The notes beneath the pieces are model-generated. The model worked only from the letters and a program-made list of their open reading frames with translations. It did no database searches and was not told where the DNA came from. A program made the translations under genes and the position numbers. DNA of 51,575 nucleotides from Algoriphagus sp. (lineage in GTDB: Bacteria > Bacteroidota > Bacteroidia > Cytophagales > Cyclobacteriaceae), in the NCBI RefSeq assembly GCF_024305035.1, contig NZ_JAMWZB010000033.1, positions 1-51,575 of the forward strand, in the 5' to 3' direction. How positions within the stretch are numbered: position 1 is the stretch's first letter; every line of letters begins with the position of its first letter. Of the stretch, positions 26,201-34,040 are shown one piece after another.

Positions 26201-29200
26201 ATTATCCGTAACATTTAAGGTATAGTTCCCCCCCGGTAGATTTGAAACACCCACTCGAGAGGATCCTAAATCAGAAATATCAGCATTATCAAAAGTCTCA
26301 CCCGTGGTATTATTGGTCAACTGATAGGTATAGAAGGGGAAACTCGCCGATGGGGTTCCTCCGGTGATGGTCCAAGAAATACTACCGTTAGAAGGTTCAC
26401 AAATTGGATCTACTTCTTGTGGATCAATTAGTTGTAACTGATCGGGCTGACTTATGGAAACTTGGGAAATAGTTTGACAATTGGTTCCGTTTTCATTGAC
26501 TGTCCGAATGGTATAATCTCCAGCCTTGAACCCTGCATTTTCTAACGCACTTTCTGAGTCGAATCGGGTTTCTGCAAAGTTGGACCCATCAAATAAAATT
26601 CCTGAAACATAATATACATAACCTGCTTGGTGGTTATCAACCAACAATGACCCAGAGGTTGAATCAAAACATAGTGCCTGGGTTGAGGAGAAGGTAGCAG
26701 AAGGTAAAGGATAAACTTCAATTTGAGTATCAACAACCTGTTGAGTACATCCATCTACTAAATAAAACTGGTAAACACCGGGATTTAATCCGGTAATAGA
26801 AAGGCTTTGATCAACCGGGTCAATCGAATAGGTCCCATCATTAGTCAATGGTGTTCCTGCGGGATCATTTAAAAACCATTGCAACTGGGTACTTTCCACA
26901 GACCCTGCCACCGTGTTAACAGGAGTAATTACAAAGGAATTAATTAAACCACTATTGTCCTCATAGCAAAGTGGAGAAGGAGAATTAATGGAATAAAGAG
27001 GTCTTGAAATAAGTGGAAGAGTGGATTCATTGTCATAAATACATTCCTCATAGACTACATTCTGACTTGCATCATCCCAGTTAATGATTGCTTGAAAATT
27101 CTGGACACCGGTAGTAAGTTCATCCGCAACAGCACTGACAATTGAAGTAGAAAAAGTAACCTCTTCTCCAGGCATCAGCATTGGTAAGCCAAAATCAGCC
27201 AAAGTATACTGCCCAATAAAAACTCCGTCTACGTAAAAAGAAAGGGGAGTATCCGTGGGAATAGCAGCATTGGAGTCGCCAATGGCATCACTGGCATTTC
27301 TAATCAACATTTCAAATTCAATACTCTGATCTGGAGCAGGGCAAATAAATCTACTTGAGAGAATCTCCACCTCAGCATCCATAAGATTGATTGCTGTTGT
27401 CTGACAACCTGCATCGTTATAAAGTGTCGTCTGAACCAGAAAATTATTAAATGGAAATTCGTCAGATTCCAAACACCCAAATTCATTGTATTTTGGAAAA
27501 TAAAACCCGGTGGTTCTCCCATGATTGGGTTGGGGAACAGGTATGGTCAGATCTTGATTGACGTTAAAACTAAAATAGGCGTACTGGTTCCAGACACTTC
27601 GAGCAGGTGCCCATGGCTTGGTAAGGGATTTATATACAACTAAAAAAGCAGAACGATCTAATTGATTATTGCCATCAAATGGATCACTTCCTCTATCCGT
27701 TACTAAAATTTCTGCTTCCCCGTCCATATCCACGTCTGCCACTATAGCTCCTTCATTTGCAGTTTGTGAATAAGAGGGAAAAGTTGCCCCAGGTCTATTT
27801 GCACTAGTGATCCCATCAAGAATTCTTAAATTTTCCTCATCTCTATAAACCAGATCTTGTCTCCCATCCTGATCAAAATCAAACATGGTGATGTAGGTAT
27901 GACCTGAGCGGTCATTAGTTGAGATAAACTCCCCTGGCCAAGTGGTAAGTTTTCTAAACGTTTGTCCTCCGGGATCAAACTCTAACATCCATAACCTTTT
28001 GGGGGTAGTAAATCCAATATTGGGTTTTTTATCTCCATTTACATCGCCTATAAATGGAAGACTTATAGCAACATCTGTGTTAGAAGTAAGACTCGGATCT
28101 GAAATACTTGTATTTGGGATAAGCTTATAACCCAGAATCGAACCTGATCCGCCAGATAAAGTCCAAGCATAAAGCTGCCTATCCATTGTGGTTCCTTTTC
28201 TTGCCACCGAAACAACTACATCGAGTTGCCCATCTAAGTTTATATCTGCGATGGAGGTATATCCGTCTCTTAAAAAATTCCCATTGAAGTTGGGAGCTAA
28301 TATAGGTGTCATGGTTCCTGAAGTGGATCCTGAATTAATATTAACTTTATATATCGTGTTTCCTGCCGCCAATTCAAGGACGCCATCATTGTCCAAATCA
28401 GCTGCAACCGAGACCGCGGTAGTCCCAGCAATCATTTCATCAGAATTTCCCGGAGAAACTTGAGAAATTCCTTGCCCATAATAGCTATCGGAATCAAATT
28501 CATCCAACGCTGGATCTCTAAGTGCCTCACCGCTGGTGATGAATTGCCCGGTTTCGGCATTAAAAATTTCATTATAAATGTAGACCTCTGGAGAACCGTC
28601 TGCATTAAAGTCTGCTACAGCAGGAGCCCCCCCAGATGGAAATCTATAATATCTTGGAGGAGCTAAAGGATCGTATAAAGGGTGACCAAATTGATAGATG
28701 GGATCAATTGCCGAAATTTTGAGAGGCTTTGAACTCCAAGGCACGTTTCTTCCATAACTTTCAGTAGAAACCCATTCCTCCTCAAATGTTGAGCCGTTAA
28801 ACCGATAAGCGACCAATTTACTTCGGTAGTCCTGACCTCCCAGTCCCACGCAATTCGAAATAGGGTCGTTGGATGGGTTTGTACAATTATTCAACGGCTC
28901 CCAAGAAGCTGCCACGATAATCAAAGGAGCCCCGCCATCAACCTTTGCCAGCACAAATTGGGCAGGTGATTCGATGGAAAAGTAGGGGGTCTGAATTTCT
29001 CCTATTTTGACTAACGTCTCAGTCCCCATTCCATCATTCGTCATTTTGTAAACCAGAATGTTCCGGGTATGAGAGGTAATGTAATTTCTAAACGTAGGGT
29101 CTACTTGTTTGGCGGGAATTAAAATTTCCGGTGAACCATCGCCCGTTACATCTCCGACTAAGGGCATTGCTAAATCAATAGTTACCTTCTCTTGCGTTGA

Positions 29201-29392
29201 TGTTGATCTTCTTATTGAAAAATTGTTTTCAAAGTCAGGAATAAACACACATTCAAAGGCTGGGGGGAAATCAATAGGAGAATTGGGAATGACAGGTACA
29301 GTCTGAGCAAAAAGAACTGGTGTTTTAAACAAAAAGCTTAAAACCAAGAAAACGAACCGGAAGAAATTATTCGGATGTAATTGTTTTTTCAT
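20237..29392 (-). CDS. Giant SprB-like surface adhesin with T9SS type B sorting domain
   Basis: A 3051-residue secreted protein. A signal peptide (hydrophobic FVFLVLSFLF, cut near LFAQ) is followed by seven or more FG-GAP/VCBS-like calcium sites in residues ~50-600 (VGDVTGDGSPEI, ADLDNDGVLEL, FDFDQDGRQDL, ADVDMDGEAEI), then a CARDB-like segment to ~790. Residues ~880-2880 are about 6.5 copies of a super-repeat of ~267 residues. Each has an ICEGE-type Ig-like block, a SprB-type block (ITCFGENDG, CFGVEDGK) and a block with GSISNLEIQGG-like text. A PKD domain (WDWDFGDGNSS) lies near 2900-2955. The last ~90 residues (VPNAFTPNGEKNQFF to the end) are a CHU_C/type B sorting domain for type IX secretion. 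It is probably a cell-surface adhesin, perhaps for gliding or attachment. No SprF/PorP-like gene lies beside it. Confidence 0.93.
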   Translation of the reverse strand: MKKQLHPNNFFRFVFLVLSFLFKTPVLFAQTVPVIPNSPIDFPPAFECVFIPDFENNFSIRRSTSTQEKVTIDLAMPLVGDVTGDGSPEILIPAKQVDPTFRNYITSHTRNILVYKMTNDGMGTETLVKIGEIQTPYFSIESPAQFVLAKVDGGAPLIIVAASWEPLNNCTNPSNDPISNCVGLGGQDYRSKLVAYRFNGSTFEEEWVSTESYGRNVPWSSKPLKISAIDPIYQFGHPLYDPLAPPRYYRFPSGGAPAVADFNADGSPEVYIYNEIFNAETGQFITSGEALRDPALDEFDSDSYYGQGISQVSPGNSDEMIAGTTAVSVAADLDNDGVLELAAGNTIYKVNINSGSTSGTMTPILAPNFNGNFLRDGYTSIADINLDGQLDVVVSVARKGTTMDRQLYAWTLSGGSGSILGYKLIPNTSISDPSLTSNTDVAISLPFIGDVNGDKKPNIGFTTPKRLWMLEFDPGGQTFRKLTTWPGEFISTNDRSGHTYITMFDFDQDGRQDLVYRDEENLRILDGITSANRPGATFPSYSQTANEGAIVADVDMDGEAEILVTDRGSDPFDGNNQLDRSAFLVVYKSLTKPWAPARSVWNQYAYFSFNVNQDLTIPVPQPNHGRTTGFYFPKYNEFGCLESDEFPFNNFLVQTTLYNDAGCQTTAINLMDAEVEILSSRFICPAPDQSIEFEMLIRNASDAIGDSNAAIPTDTPLSFYVDGVFIGQYTLADFGLPMLMPGEEVTFSTSIVSAVADELTTGVQNFQAIINWDDASQNVVYEECIYDNESTLPLISRPLYSINSPSPLCYEDNSGLINSFVITPVNTVAGSVESTQLQWFLNDPAGTPLTNDGTYSIDPVDQSLSITGLNPGVYQFYLVDGCTQQVVDTQIEVYPLPSATFSSTQALCFDSTSGSLLVDNHQAGYVYYVSGILFDGSNFAETRFDSESALENAGFKAGDYTIRTVNENGTNCQTISQVSISQPDQLQLIDPQEVDPICEPSNGSISWTITGGTPSASFPFYTYQLTNNTTGETFDNADISDLGSSRVGVSNLPGGNYTLNVTDNNSCEVIQNFELTIQEDPAFEFPNDATICEGDEHVAQLNVLSLGTPAANPVYQWGVGTGSAFSPLSSGQSVAGGTIEISGDGLTATFRNLAPNPAGHEFVVRIENACDQPESTFLIQVNPIPQVDVSTQDISCFGGSDGQITLTRSAAADPSENYEYTLTETGENNTTGVFSNLPFQSNPYVILVRNLDTQCLDYISVPLNQPSQVQLIDQAIVDATCGQSNGAISGTVTGGNGPYEVSLVLDGSVLSTVATSDAYSFTDLGPGTYTLEAKDSNDCISPALSAPIINDDKAAVSLVLEDIESCESELIQLVPQIDTQGFPRTVNWYKDAAMTELISAGADSGDPSISYNLAGENLEISGLLEGTFTYYLGVSGENFCPVPVEEVTVTISAGLNLELVYDQEICFGEGVTVTANASGGNEVFEYSLDGGPFQASNTFDAVSAGDHTLTVQTNQGCSLSEDFTVVGPSAPISINDDPVLISTSCGLDNGEISNIQISGGYGNYTLTWYKDDLNSTPIATDFLELSDLAIGTYFVSIVDEGGCEFISTFEISELPSPEVSITEDQVCIGESISLIPVQTVSGAAPTDLIWYADAATTLPLETGPDATDPNITYTIAENNELTIQGLPVGTYTYYLQVVCTGELVEAKAVVNPLPAPEFVITDVLCFGEESGKITVNSGGSSTYTYTLNGGNSMTQNELESLNLPSGLYTLGITDSQTGCFSQTEVEITQPEALVYSKGNLQDPTCGDDNGSFDFTLSGGVGPYQIQINGQAIDQFSFSENLGVYSLSNLGPGDYSITIQDSNGCLLDFPNEFTLVNNEGTTIQIDPMQDFICEGEIAELVPQIVTASGNSPQVRWFLDENLTQPITSNYDPSGSGIMYQINTGDGSLEVFNLPAGTFEYYIQLSGPEFCTISEVAEVEVSQQISAEPVITPITCFGENDGQLELINIQGGNDPLEFSLNGGPWQDSPLFSDLEPGSYTISVRDQSGNFNCTLEIPDLLVEGPTAPISLGPDVIVERSSCDLENGSISNLEIQGGWGNYQIEWRSNAEDGPVINSGDLSGISNLGPGVYFLIVVDEKGCKAVFDFEITEQNKPDYSPVAVDPICEGELITLEAINTVSDASSTTFTWSKTPNLGDLISEGEDPNLPGVAYVFEESGTTLGLQISGLPAGNYTYYLTIECTGQEIPFAFEVRASPAPVFEKSDITCFGVEDGKIRVSSGGESDFVYSINGASGISAEDLEALNFAPGIYEIQVGNEANCLSEIYRIEITQPELLEIIDVETKNSACGSNDGFIEVTWNGGTPNYAAVLLENGTQIQSQNTGDNTIRFSNLSPGEYSIEITDLYGCFVNTTGNFTLVDGPSEIILQDLAICEGESAILTPQVNPANSNASYSWYWGSVSAANLLSDGDSRAGVSISINSNGTLQLDGLVAGNNPVLFVTVSGPGICEGEEKRVEVQVDSAPQVSYVKQDEACFGEGGSIQFSGSDIDELQFSLNGGAFTSYSNGLIENLVPGNYQVVVQNTTGCQTQLTETIEILGPTAELSFEEFEVNPSSCQSQDGEILGLVSGGSAPYSVSLFSGSGSLLEEQNTNSTGDFSFTGLQAGDYQIRVSDSKGCLLNNGAITISDEPTVISVDDITICEGETGELMATFSQSIASVSFDWYYDEALTQPVLLNASSDQFGATYQSSGSGSLQINGLTAQPGTYTYFVMVSGDGVCPPESQEVTVTVNPLPTLRVSNPSIVCDPNQTVDLTQFIEGFNPNVFDYIIESPSGSPLRLDQISAVNLSGSYLVQASFKDSQCFTPVNRIAVVIADTELIAEFDYQIEFAGSQPVVNSDVQVLEDVQFLDSSVGDPMIWDWDFGDGNSSSEQNPVHQYEAEGTYTVTLTTIDSFGCISETQRLIQVFDDYLIIVPNAFTPNGEKNQFFVPKYRGIASMDFYIFTTWGELIFETSSLESPGWDGTYKGQEAMNGNYVYRAVFMTRTGTKVERSGVFVLIR

Positions 29393-29859
29393 GCGAAATG
29401 CTTGAATTCCCTTAAGTTAAACCAATCGATAACAAAAGTTATTCATTTTTTAACCCAACCTAGATAAACCTATTTTTTTCCAAAGGAATTTTCAATCCAA
29501 TTCCCAAAATTTAATCATTTGATAATCATGTTCCGAGAAGAGTAATTTGAGTATCGAATACTCTTCTCTCCAAATTCAGGAGATAATGCATTTTTGAGCC
29601 ATACCCTCCAAAGGCAAAAGAATTGAATTAATCGCCTAGACTTTTAAAACAACTCTTGATCTTTTCAACCTATCTCACAAATGAAGCACAAATCATTTTA
29701 TAAGATCAAATATAATACCATTCAAACCCCAGCACTAGAAAACTGCCCAGAATTCCAGGTTAAACTTGGAAAATAAATAAATTAAACATCAAAAAATAGC
29801 ATTTGAAAATCAAAAACATAAGGAAGTAAATCCCCGATAGTTTTTGCACCAACATTTTA

Positions 29860-29991
29860 GTAAAGTTTGCCTCGAATAAGGGAGTTTTACGTCCTCGCTT
29901 TCCCTTGGCGCCAAGCCAATCTCTTTTTGTAAAGAGCGATCAAATGAGTCCATATGGCTTTTAAAGCGATAAATTCCTTACTCTACTTTAC
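29860..29991. repeat. Nested inverted-repeat (cruciform-like) region
   Basis: Several inverted pairs are nested around one centre: GTAAAGT 29860-29866 with ACTTTAC 29985-29991, TAAGG 29877-29881 with CCTTA 29976-29980, and TCGCTTT 29895-29901 with AAAGCGA 29963-29969. Inside lie the perfect 12-bp palindrome CTTGGCGCCAAG (29904-29915) and the hairpin CTCTTT/AAAGAG (29921-29936). It could be a structured RNA, a MITE-like remnant or chance accumulation. Confidence 0.4.
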
Positions 29992-30048
29992 ATTTTAAAT
30001 CGAAATTAATTTAAACTCAACTCCCAGCTTCCCTGATTGCAACAAGCG

Positions 30049-30079
30049 TTTGGAATAGATTGGAAAAGCAGTATTTTTG
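30049..30079 (+). promoter_or_regulatory. Bacteroidota-type promoter for the MBOAT gene
   Basis: TTTG at 30049-30052 and TATTTTTG at 30072-30079 match the -33 TTTG and -7 TAnnTTTG boxes with a 19-base spacer, inside the 17-23 range known for this phylum. Transcription would begin near 30086, giving an ~80-base leader before the ATG at 30169. Confidence 0.55.
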
Positions 30080-30168
30080 CAATGATTTGGAAAAATTAAA
30101 ACCTTCTTACACCAGCCACTGATAAGTAGTAACGAACTTACTGAAAATCACTGAACTAGTTTCCCTAT

Positions 30169-31611
30169 ATGCTTTTCAATTCTCTTGAATTCGCCATCTT
30201 TTTACCCATTGTATTTTTTATTTATTGGATTCTTCTTAAAGGGAAAACAAAAGCTCAAAACCTTTTTATAGTAATCTCCAGTTATTTCTTTTATGGGTGG
30301 TGGGATTACCGGTTTTTATATTTGATTATTTTCAGTAGTATAAGTGATTACTATTTGAGCAAAATAATTTTTTCTTCAAGTAAATCTTCTCGAAGAAAGA
30401 TGGCCATGACAGCCAGTGTTTTGCTCAATTTGGGGCTTTTGATGTTCTTTAAATATTTCAATTTTTTTATTGATTCATTTGAAGAAGCATACACTTTTTT
30501 TGGAAATCCAATTTCTGTAGAGCGCCTATCAATAATTCTTCCAGTGGGGATCAGCTTTTATACCTTTCAAACACTAAGCTACACCATCGACGTGTACAGA
30601 AGAAAACTAGATCCCACGGATAACATAGTTTCTTTTTTCGCCTTTGTCAGTTTCTTCCCCCAACTAGTAGCAGGACCTATAGAGCGAGCCACCAACCTTC
30701 TTCCACAATTTGAAGTCCAGCGTAATTTCAATTTAGATGAAGCAAAATTAGGCTTAAGGCAAATTCTTTGGGGATTGAGCAAAAAAATTATTATTGCAGA
30801 CAGCAGTGCGGTATTTGTTAATGAAATTTTCAATAATGCGGAAAATCATAATTCTTCGGCATTACTAATTGGCGCAATTTTGTTTGCTTTTCAAATATAT
30901 GGTGACTTTTCAGGGTATTCTGATATCGCCATAGGGACAGCACGTTTGTTTGGATTTTCCTTGATGAAAAATTTTGCCTATCCCTACTTTTCCAGAGATA
31001 TAGCGGAATTCTGGAGAAGATGGCACATTTCTTTGTCCACTTGGTTTCGTGACTACTTATACATTCCTTTAGGAGGAAGTAAAGTAGGCTTAATCAAGAA
31101 AATCAGAAACATTTTAATTATATTCATTGTAAGCGGATTTTGGCATGGTGCGAACTGGACATTTATCTTTTGGGGCTTTTTAAACGCATTATATTTCATT
31201 CCACTTGCCATATCCGAAAAGAATCGAACTAACCTGGGAATTATTGGAGGAAATCATCTAATTCCAAAATTAACTGATCTTCTGAAAATGCTTTCTACAT
31301 TTTCGTTAACAACAATAGCTTGGATATTTTTCAGAGCTGATAGCATTAAGGAAGCATTTGCTTACATTCAAGGTATAGTCCATCGATCAATTTTCGACCT
31401 TCCTTCCATATCTGATCTAAATGGAGCCATAAAAGTTTTAGTGTGGATATTAATCTTCACTGGATTAGAATGGATATACAAAACAAAAGACTTTCCACTG
31501 GAACAAATGAACATCCCTAAATTTTTCCGATGGACCTTGTATTTTGTATTAATCCTGTTGATAATTTCCTACTCGGGTCAACCACAAGAATTTATTTATT
31601 TCCAATTTTAA
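30169..31611 (+). CDS. MBOAT-family (AlgI-like) membrane O-acyltransferase
   Basis: A 480-residue integral membrane protein of the MBOAT/AlgI group, which passes acyl groups (usually acetyl) across the inner membrane for O-acylation of extracellular glycans. The N-terminus MLFNSLEFAIFLPIVFFIYW is the family's standard beginning. Conserved blocks are ILPVGISFYTFQTLSYTIDVYR, FFPQLVAGPIERA, FQIYGDFSGYSDIAIGTARLFG, FWRRWHISLSTWFRDYLYIPLGGSK (~residues 282-305) and SGFWHGANWTFIFWG, which contains the invariant His near residue 325. About ten or more spans. It is the first gene of a two-gene plus-strand unit, one base ahead of the SGNH-like gene. Confidence 0.95.
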   Translation: MLFNSLEFAIFLPIVFFIYWILLKGKTKAQNLFIVISSYFFYGWWDYRFLYLIIFSSISDYYLSKIIFSSSKSSRRKMAMTASVLLNLGLLMFFKYFNFFIDSFEEAYTFFGNPISVERLSIILPVGISFYTFQTLSYTIDVYRRKLDPTDNIVSFFAFVSFFPQLVAGPIERATNLLPQFEVQRNFNLDEAKLGLRQILWGLSKKIIIADSSAVFVNEIFNNAENHNSSALLIGAILFAFQIYGDFSGYSDIAIGTARLFGFSLMKNFAYPYFSRDIAEFWRRWHISLSTWFRDYLYIPLGGSKVGLIKKIRNILIIFIVSGFWHGANWTFIFWGFLNALYFIPLAISEKNRTNLGIIGGNHLIPKLTDLLKMLSTFSLTTIAWIFFRADSIKEAFAYIQGIVHRSIFDLPSISDLNGAIKVLVWILIFTGLEWIYKTKDFPLEQMNIPKFFRWTLYFVLILLIISYSGQPQEFIYFQF

Positions 31612-31612
31612 C

Positions 31613-32524
31613 ATGAAGAGTTTTCTTAAACAAATCGCTTTATTTCTCTCATTTTTTATATGTGCCTCAATTATTTTGTTTTTATCAATTAATTTGTTAA
31701 TCAACAAGAAAGGAAATTTTGATGAGTCCACTCAGTCTTCAACCTATATCTTAGGACATTCCCATGCTGAATTTGCCTACAATGATACGCTTATAAACAA
31801 AACTAAAAACTTTGCAAATTCAGCTGAACCCTACTTTTATACATATTCTAAACTAATAAAACTATCTTCTCACAATCCCGAAATTAAACTAGTAACTTTA
31901 GAATTTTCAAATAATTCCATAAGCAAGGCAATGAATGACTGGATTTGGGAGGAAAAATATCTTAACCATAGATTTACATTCTACGCCCCTTTTTTAGATT
32001 TTGACCAAATTCAAACTCTACTAATTTATAATCCGATCTATACCATTGAAAATTATTTTAAAAGTATTATTAATAATTTATGGAAATTAGTAAGAGACGA
32101 TATAGATTATATCCGGTATTTCGGAAGATATTCTGCCCTAACTCGAGAAATGTCCTCAGATGAAATCATTGAATTTGAACAAGAGCAATCAAGTCCTATC
32201 TCCAGCATCAATCTTTATTATTTAGATAAGATTGTAAATTTTTGTAAAGAAAAAAACATCAAGTTAATTTTCATTCGAACTCCACAACATGAAAGCTGCA
32301 GTGAATTGGCAAATGAACCAACCTTTCAGAAAATATATCACGAAAATTATACACAAGTACCATTTTTGGATTTACAAAAATTCCCATTAGAATTAAATGA
32401 TTTTGCTGACGTAGAACACTTAAATCAAAATGGAGCTAGAAAATTATCTAATTGGTTTAATCAAAAATTAAAAACTGGAAAAATTGAAAGTTTACAACCT
32501 GGACTTACAGAATATTTTCCCTAA
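31613..32524 (+). CDS. SGNH-like membrane-anchored partner of the MBOAT protein
   Basis: A 303-residue protein with one N-terminal membrane segment (residues ~8-30) and a soluble extracytoplasmic domain. ILGHSHAEFAYND holds a candidate nucleophile Ser50 in the GxSH context seen in AlgJ/AlgX/DltD-like SGNH proteins, and DVEHLNQNGA (D266, H269) has the spacing of the catalytic D-x-x-H near the C-terminus. KLIFIRTPQHESC may be the third block. It begins one base after the MBOAT stop, so the two are surely co-transcribed. MBOAT enzymes often work with such a partner that completes acyl transfer to the polysaccharide. The family link rests on these motifs and context; overall similarity is not obvious. 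Confidence 0.75.
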   Translation: MKSFLKQIALFLSFFICASIILFLSINLLINKKGNFDESTQSSTYILGHSHAEFAYNDTLINKTKNFANSAEPYFYTYSKLIKLSSHNPEIKLVTLEFSNNSISKAMNDWIWEEKYLNHRFTFYAPFLDFDQIQTLLIYNPIYTIENYFKSIINNLWKLVRDDIDYIRYFGRYSALTREMSSDEIIEFEQEQSSPISSINLYYLDKIVNFCKEKNIKLIFIRTPQHESCSELANEPTFQKIYHENYTQVPFLDLQKFPLELNDFADVEHLNQNGARKLSNWFNQKLKTGKIESLQPGLTEYFP

Positions 32525-32861
32525 AAATCACCCCAATTTGTTTCATCTCTAATTTATTAAATTCATACATTAATATAAATACAGGATATTAATTATACAT
32601 CAATATTACATTTTATTGATTTTTTTTTAAATAAAAAAAGCTTCATCACTGAAGCTTTTTACATTAATAACCTTATTTAATTAATCTAATATTTTATAAT
32701 TTTTATTTTTATTTGAATTAATCGTTTTTTCTTACTACTGAAAATAGAACAAATATTTAAAAATACTAATGACATAACATATACTTATCGGAAAATTAAA
32801 TAAGTTTAGCATTAGCTGGAAAAAGATTTTCGAATCAAATTTACCCCCCTTTGTACCAAAT
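32525..32861. other. Convergent intergenic region
   Basis: AT-rich stretch between the converging SGNH-like and aminotransferase genes. The only structure seen is the bidirectional terminator at 32635-32660. Confidence 0.6.
32635..32660. terminator. Bidirectional terminator between convergent genes
   Basis: AAAAAGCTTC (32635-32644) pairs perfectly with GAAGCTTTTT (32651-32660) around a 6-base loop, with extra A before it. It has a T run on either strand and lies between two converging transcription units, so it can end both. Confidence 0.85.
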
Positions 32862-34040
32862 TTATTTTAAAACTGATAAAATCACTTCCATCGTTTTAGA
32901 TTTCTCTTCCTCGGTTAAATTAGACCCACTTGGCAAACATAATCCCAAATTGAATAGGGTTTCCGCTTCCTTGCTACCGACATAAGGAAAGTCAACAAAT
33001 ACAGGCTGCAGGTGCATTGGTTTCCAAATAGGCCGACTTTCTATATTCTCTTTTTCCAAAGCCAATCTTACTTCATCCTTATTGGGTAAGCCATCACTTT
33101 CTGAAAACAAGGCAGTGGATAGCCATCTATTGGAAAAGTAACCCTCTGGTTCCTGAAGAAATCTAACCCGCTCGAATTGTTTTAAATTTTGTTTATAAAA
33201 CTCAAAGTTAGCCCTTCTTGCCTCAATCCTTTTTGGAAGTTCCTCCAATTGCCCAATCCCAATTGCGGCGGACACATTACTTAATCGATAATTATACCCA
33301 ATTTCTTTATGTTCATAATGTGGGGCGTCTTCTCGAGCTTGGGTTGCCAAAAATTTTGCTCGCTGAATTAAATCTGGATCTTTCGTTGTAAGAGCCCCTC
33401 CCCCACTAGTAGTTATTATTTTATTCCCATTAAATGAGAACACGCCAAAATCACCCATTGAACCAGTCAATTGATGATTAACTTTACTTCCAAGTGCCTC
33501 TGCTGCATCTTCAATGACTGGAATGCCATACGATTGGGCGATATTCATAATTTGATCCATTTGCGCTGGCATCCCATATAAATGTACCGGAATAATCGCT
33601 TTTGGAAGTTGAGGTTTCCCCCGATAAGTTTTACCTGATCCTGTTTTAAACTCACCTTTGAGGCAGGCTTGAATAGCCTTCTCCAAATATTCAGGAGACA
33701 TATTCCAGGTATGAGCTTCACTATCTACAAATACAGGAATAGCTCCTTGGTATCGAATGGGATTGGCAGAGGCGGAAAAAGTTAACGATTGGCAAATCAC
33801 ATAATCACCTGGGCTAACTCCAGAGAGAATTAATGCTAAATGGATGGCAGCAGTACCTGAAGAAAGAGCTGCTACAGGTCTTCCCCTCGCGTAATCACTT
33901 AATTTTTGTTCAAACCGCTCGATATGGGGACCGACCGGTGCAATCCAGTTCGTTTCAAATGCCTCTTGGACATATTTGAACTCATTTCCTCCCATATGGG
34001 GAGAAGAAAGCCAAATTTTTGACTTTTGCTTATCCATCAT
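32862..34040 (-). CDS. DegT/DnrJ/EryC1/StrS PLP sugar aminotransferase
   Basis: A 392-residue aminotransferase of the PglE/EpsN type that converts a UDP-4-keto-6-deoxy-HexNAc to the 4-amino sugar, using PLP and glutamate. Visible: NWIAPVGPHIERFE, ALSSGTAAIHLAL, CQSLTFSASANPI, PVHLYGMPAQMD, VIEDAAEALGS and FSFNGNKIITTSGGGAL with the PLP-binding Lys207, then GYNYRLSNVSAAIG. It overlaps the PglC-like gene by 11 bases, an arrangement like bacillosamine-type loci. The matching dehydratase (PglF) and acetyltransferase (PglD) are not beside it, so the 4-keto substrate must come from elsewhere. Last gene of the second operon in the window. Confidence 0.93.
   Translation of the reverse strand: MMDKQKSKIWLSSPHMGGNEFKYVQEAFETNWIAPVGPHIERFEQKLSDYARGRPVAALSSGTAAIHLALILSGVSPGDYVICQSLTFSASANPIRYQGAIPVFVDSEAHTWNMSPEYLEKAIQACLKGEFKTGSGKTYRGKPQLPKAIIPVHLYGMPAQMDQIMNIAQSYGIPVIEDAAEALGSKVNHQLTGSMGDFGVFSFNGNKIITTSGGGALTTKDPDLIQRAKFLATQAREDAPHYEHKEIGYNYRLSNVSAAIGIGQLEELPKRIEARRANFEFYKQNLKQFERVRFLQEPEGYFSNRWLSTALFSESDGLPNKDEVRLALEKENIESRPIWKPMHLQPVFVDFPYVGSKEAETLFNLGLCLPSGSNLTEEEKSKTMEVILSVLK

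Larger units (their letters stand above)
29393..30168. other. Divergent intergenic region between giant gene and MBOAT gene
   Basis: 776 bases separating two divergent genes. It holds the plus-strand promoter at 30049-30079 and a nested inverted-repeat patch at 29860-29991. A TATATTTG on the minus strand (29707-29714) fits a -7 box for the giant gene but lacks a well-spaced partner. No coding sequence seen. Confidence 0.55.

Noticed and set aside
28188..28666. Plus-strand open frames inside the giant gene
   Set aside because: They are mirror frames of the FG-GAP-like repeats, with no independent signals.
29707..29714. TATATTTG as the giant gene's promoter
   Set aside because: The nearest TTTG is only 8 bases away instead of 17-23, and the leader would be over 300 bases.
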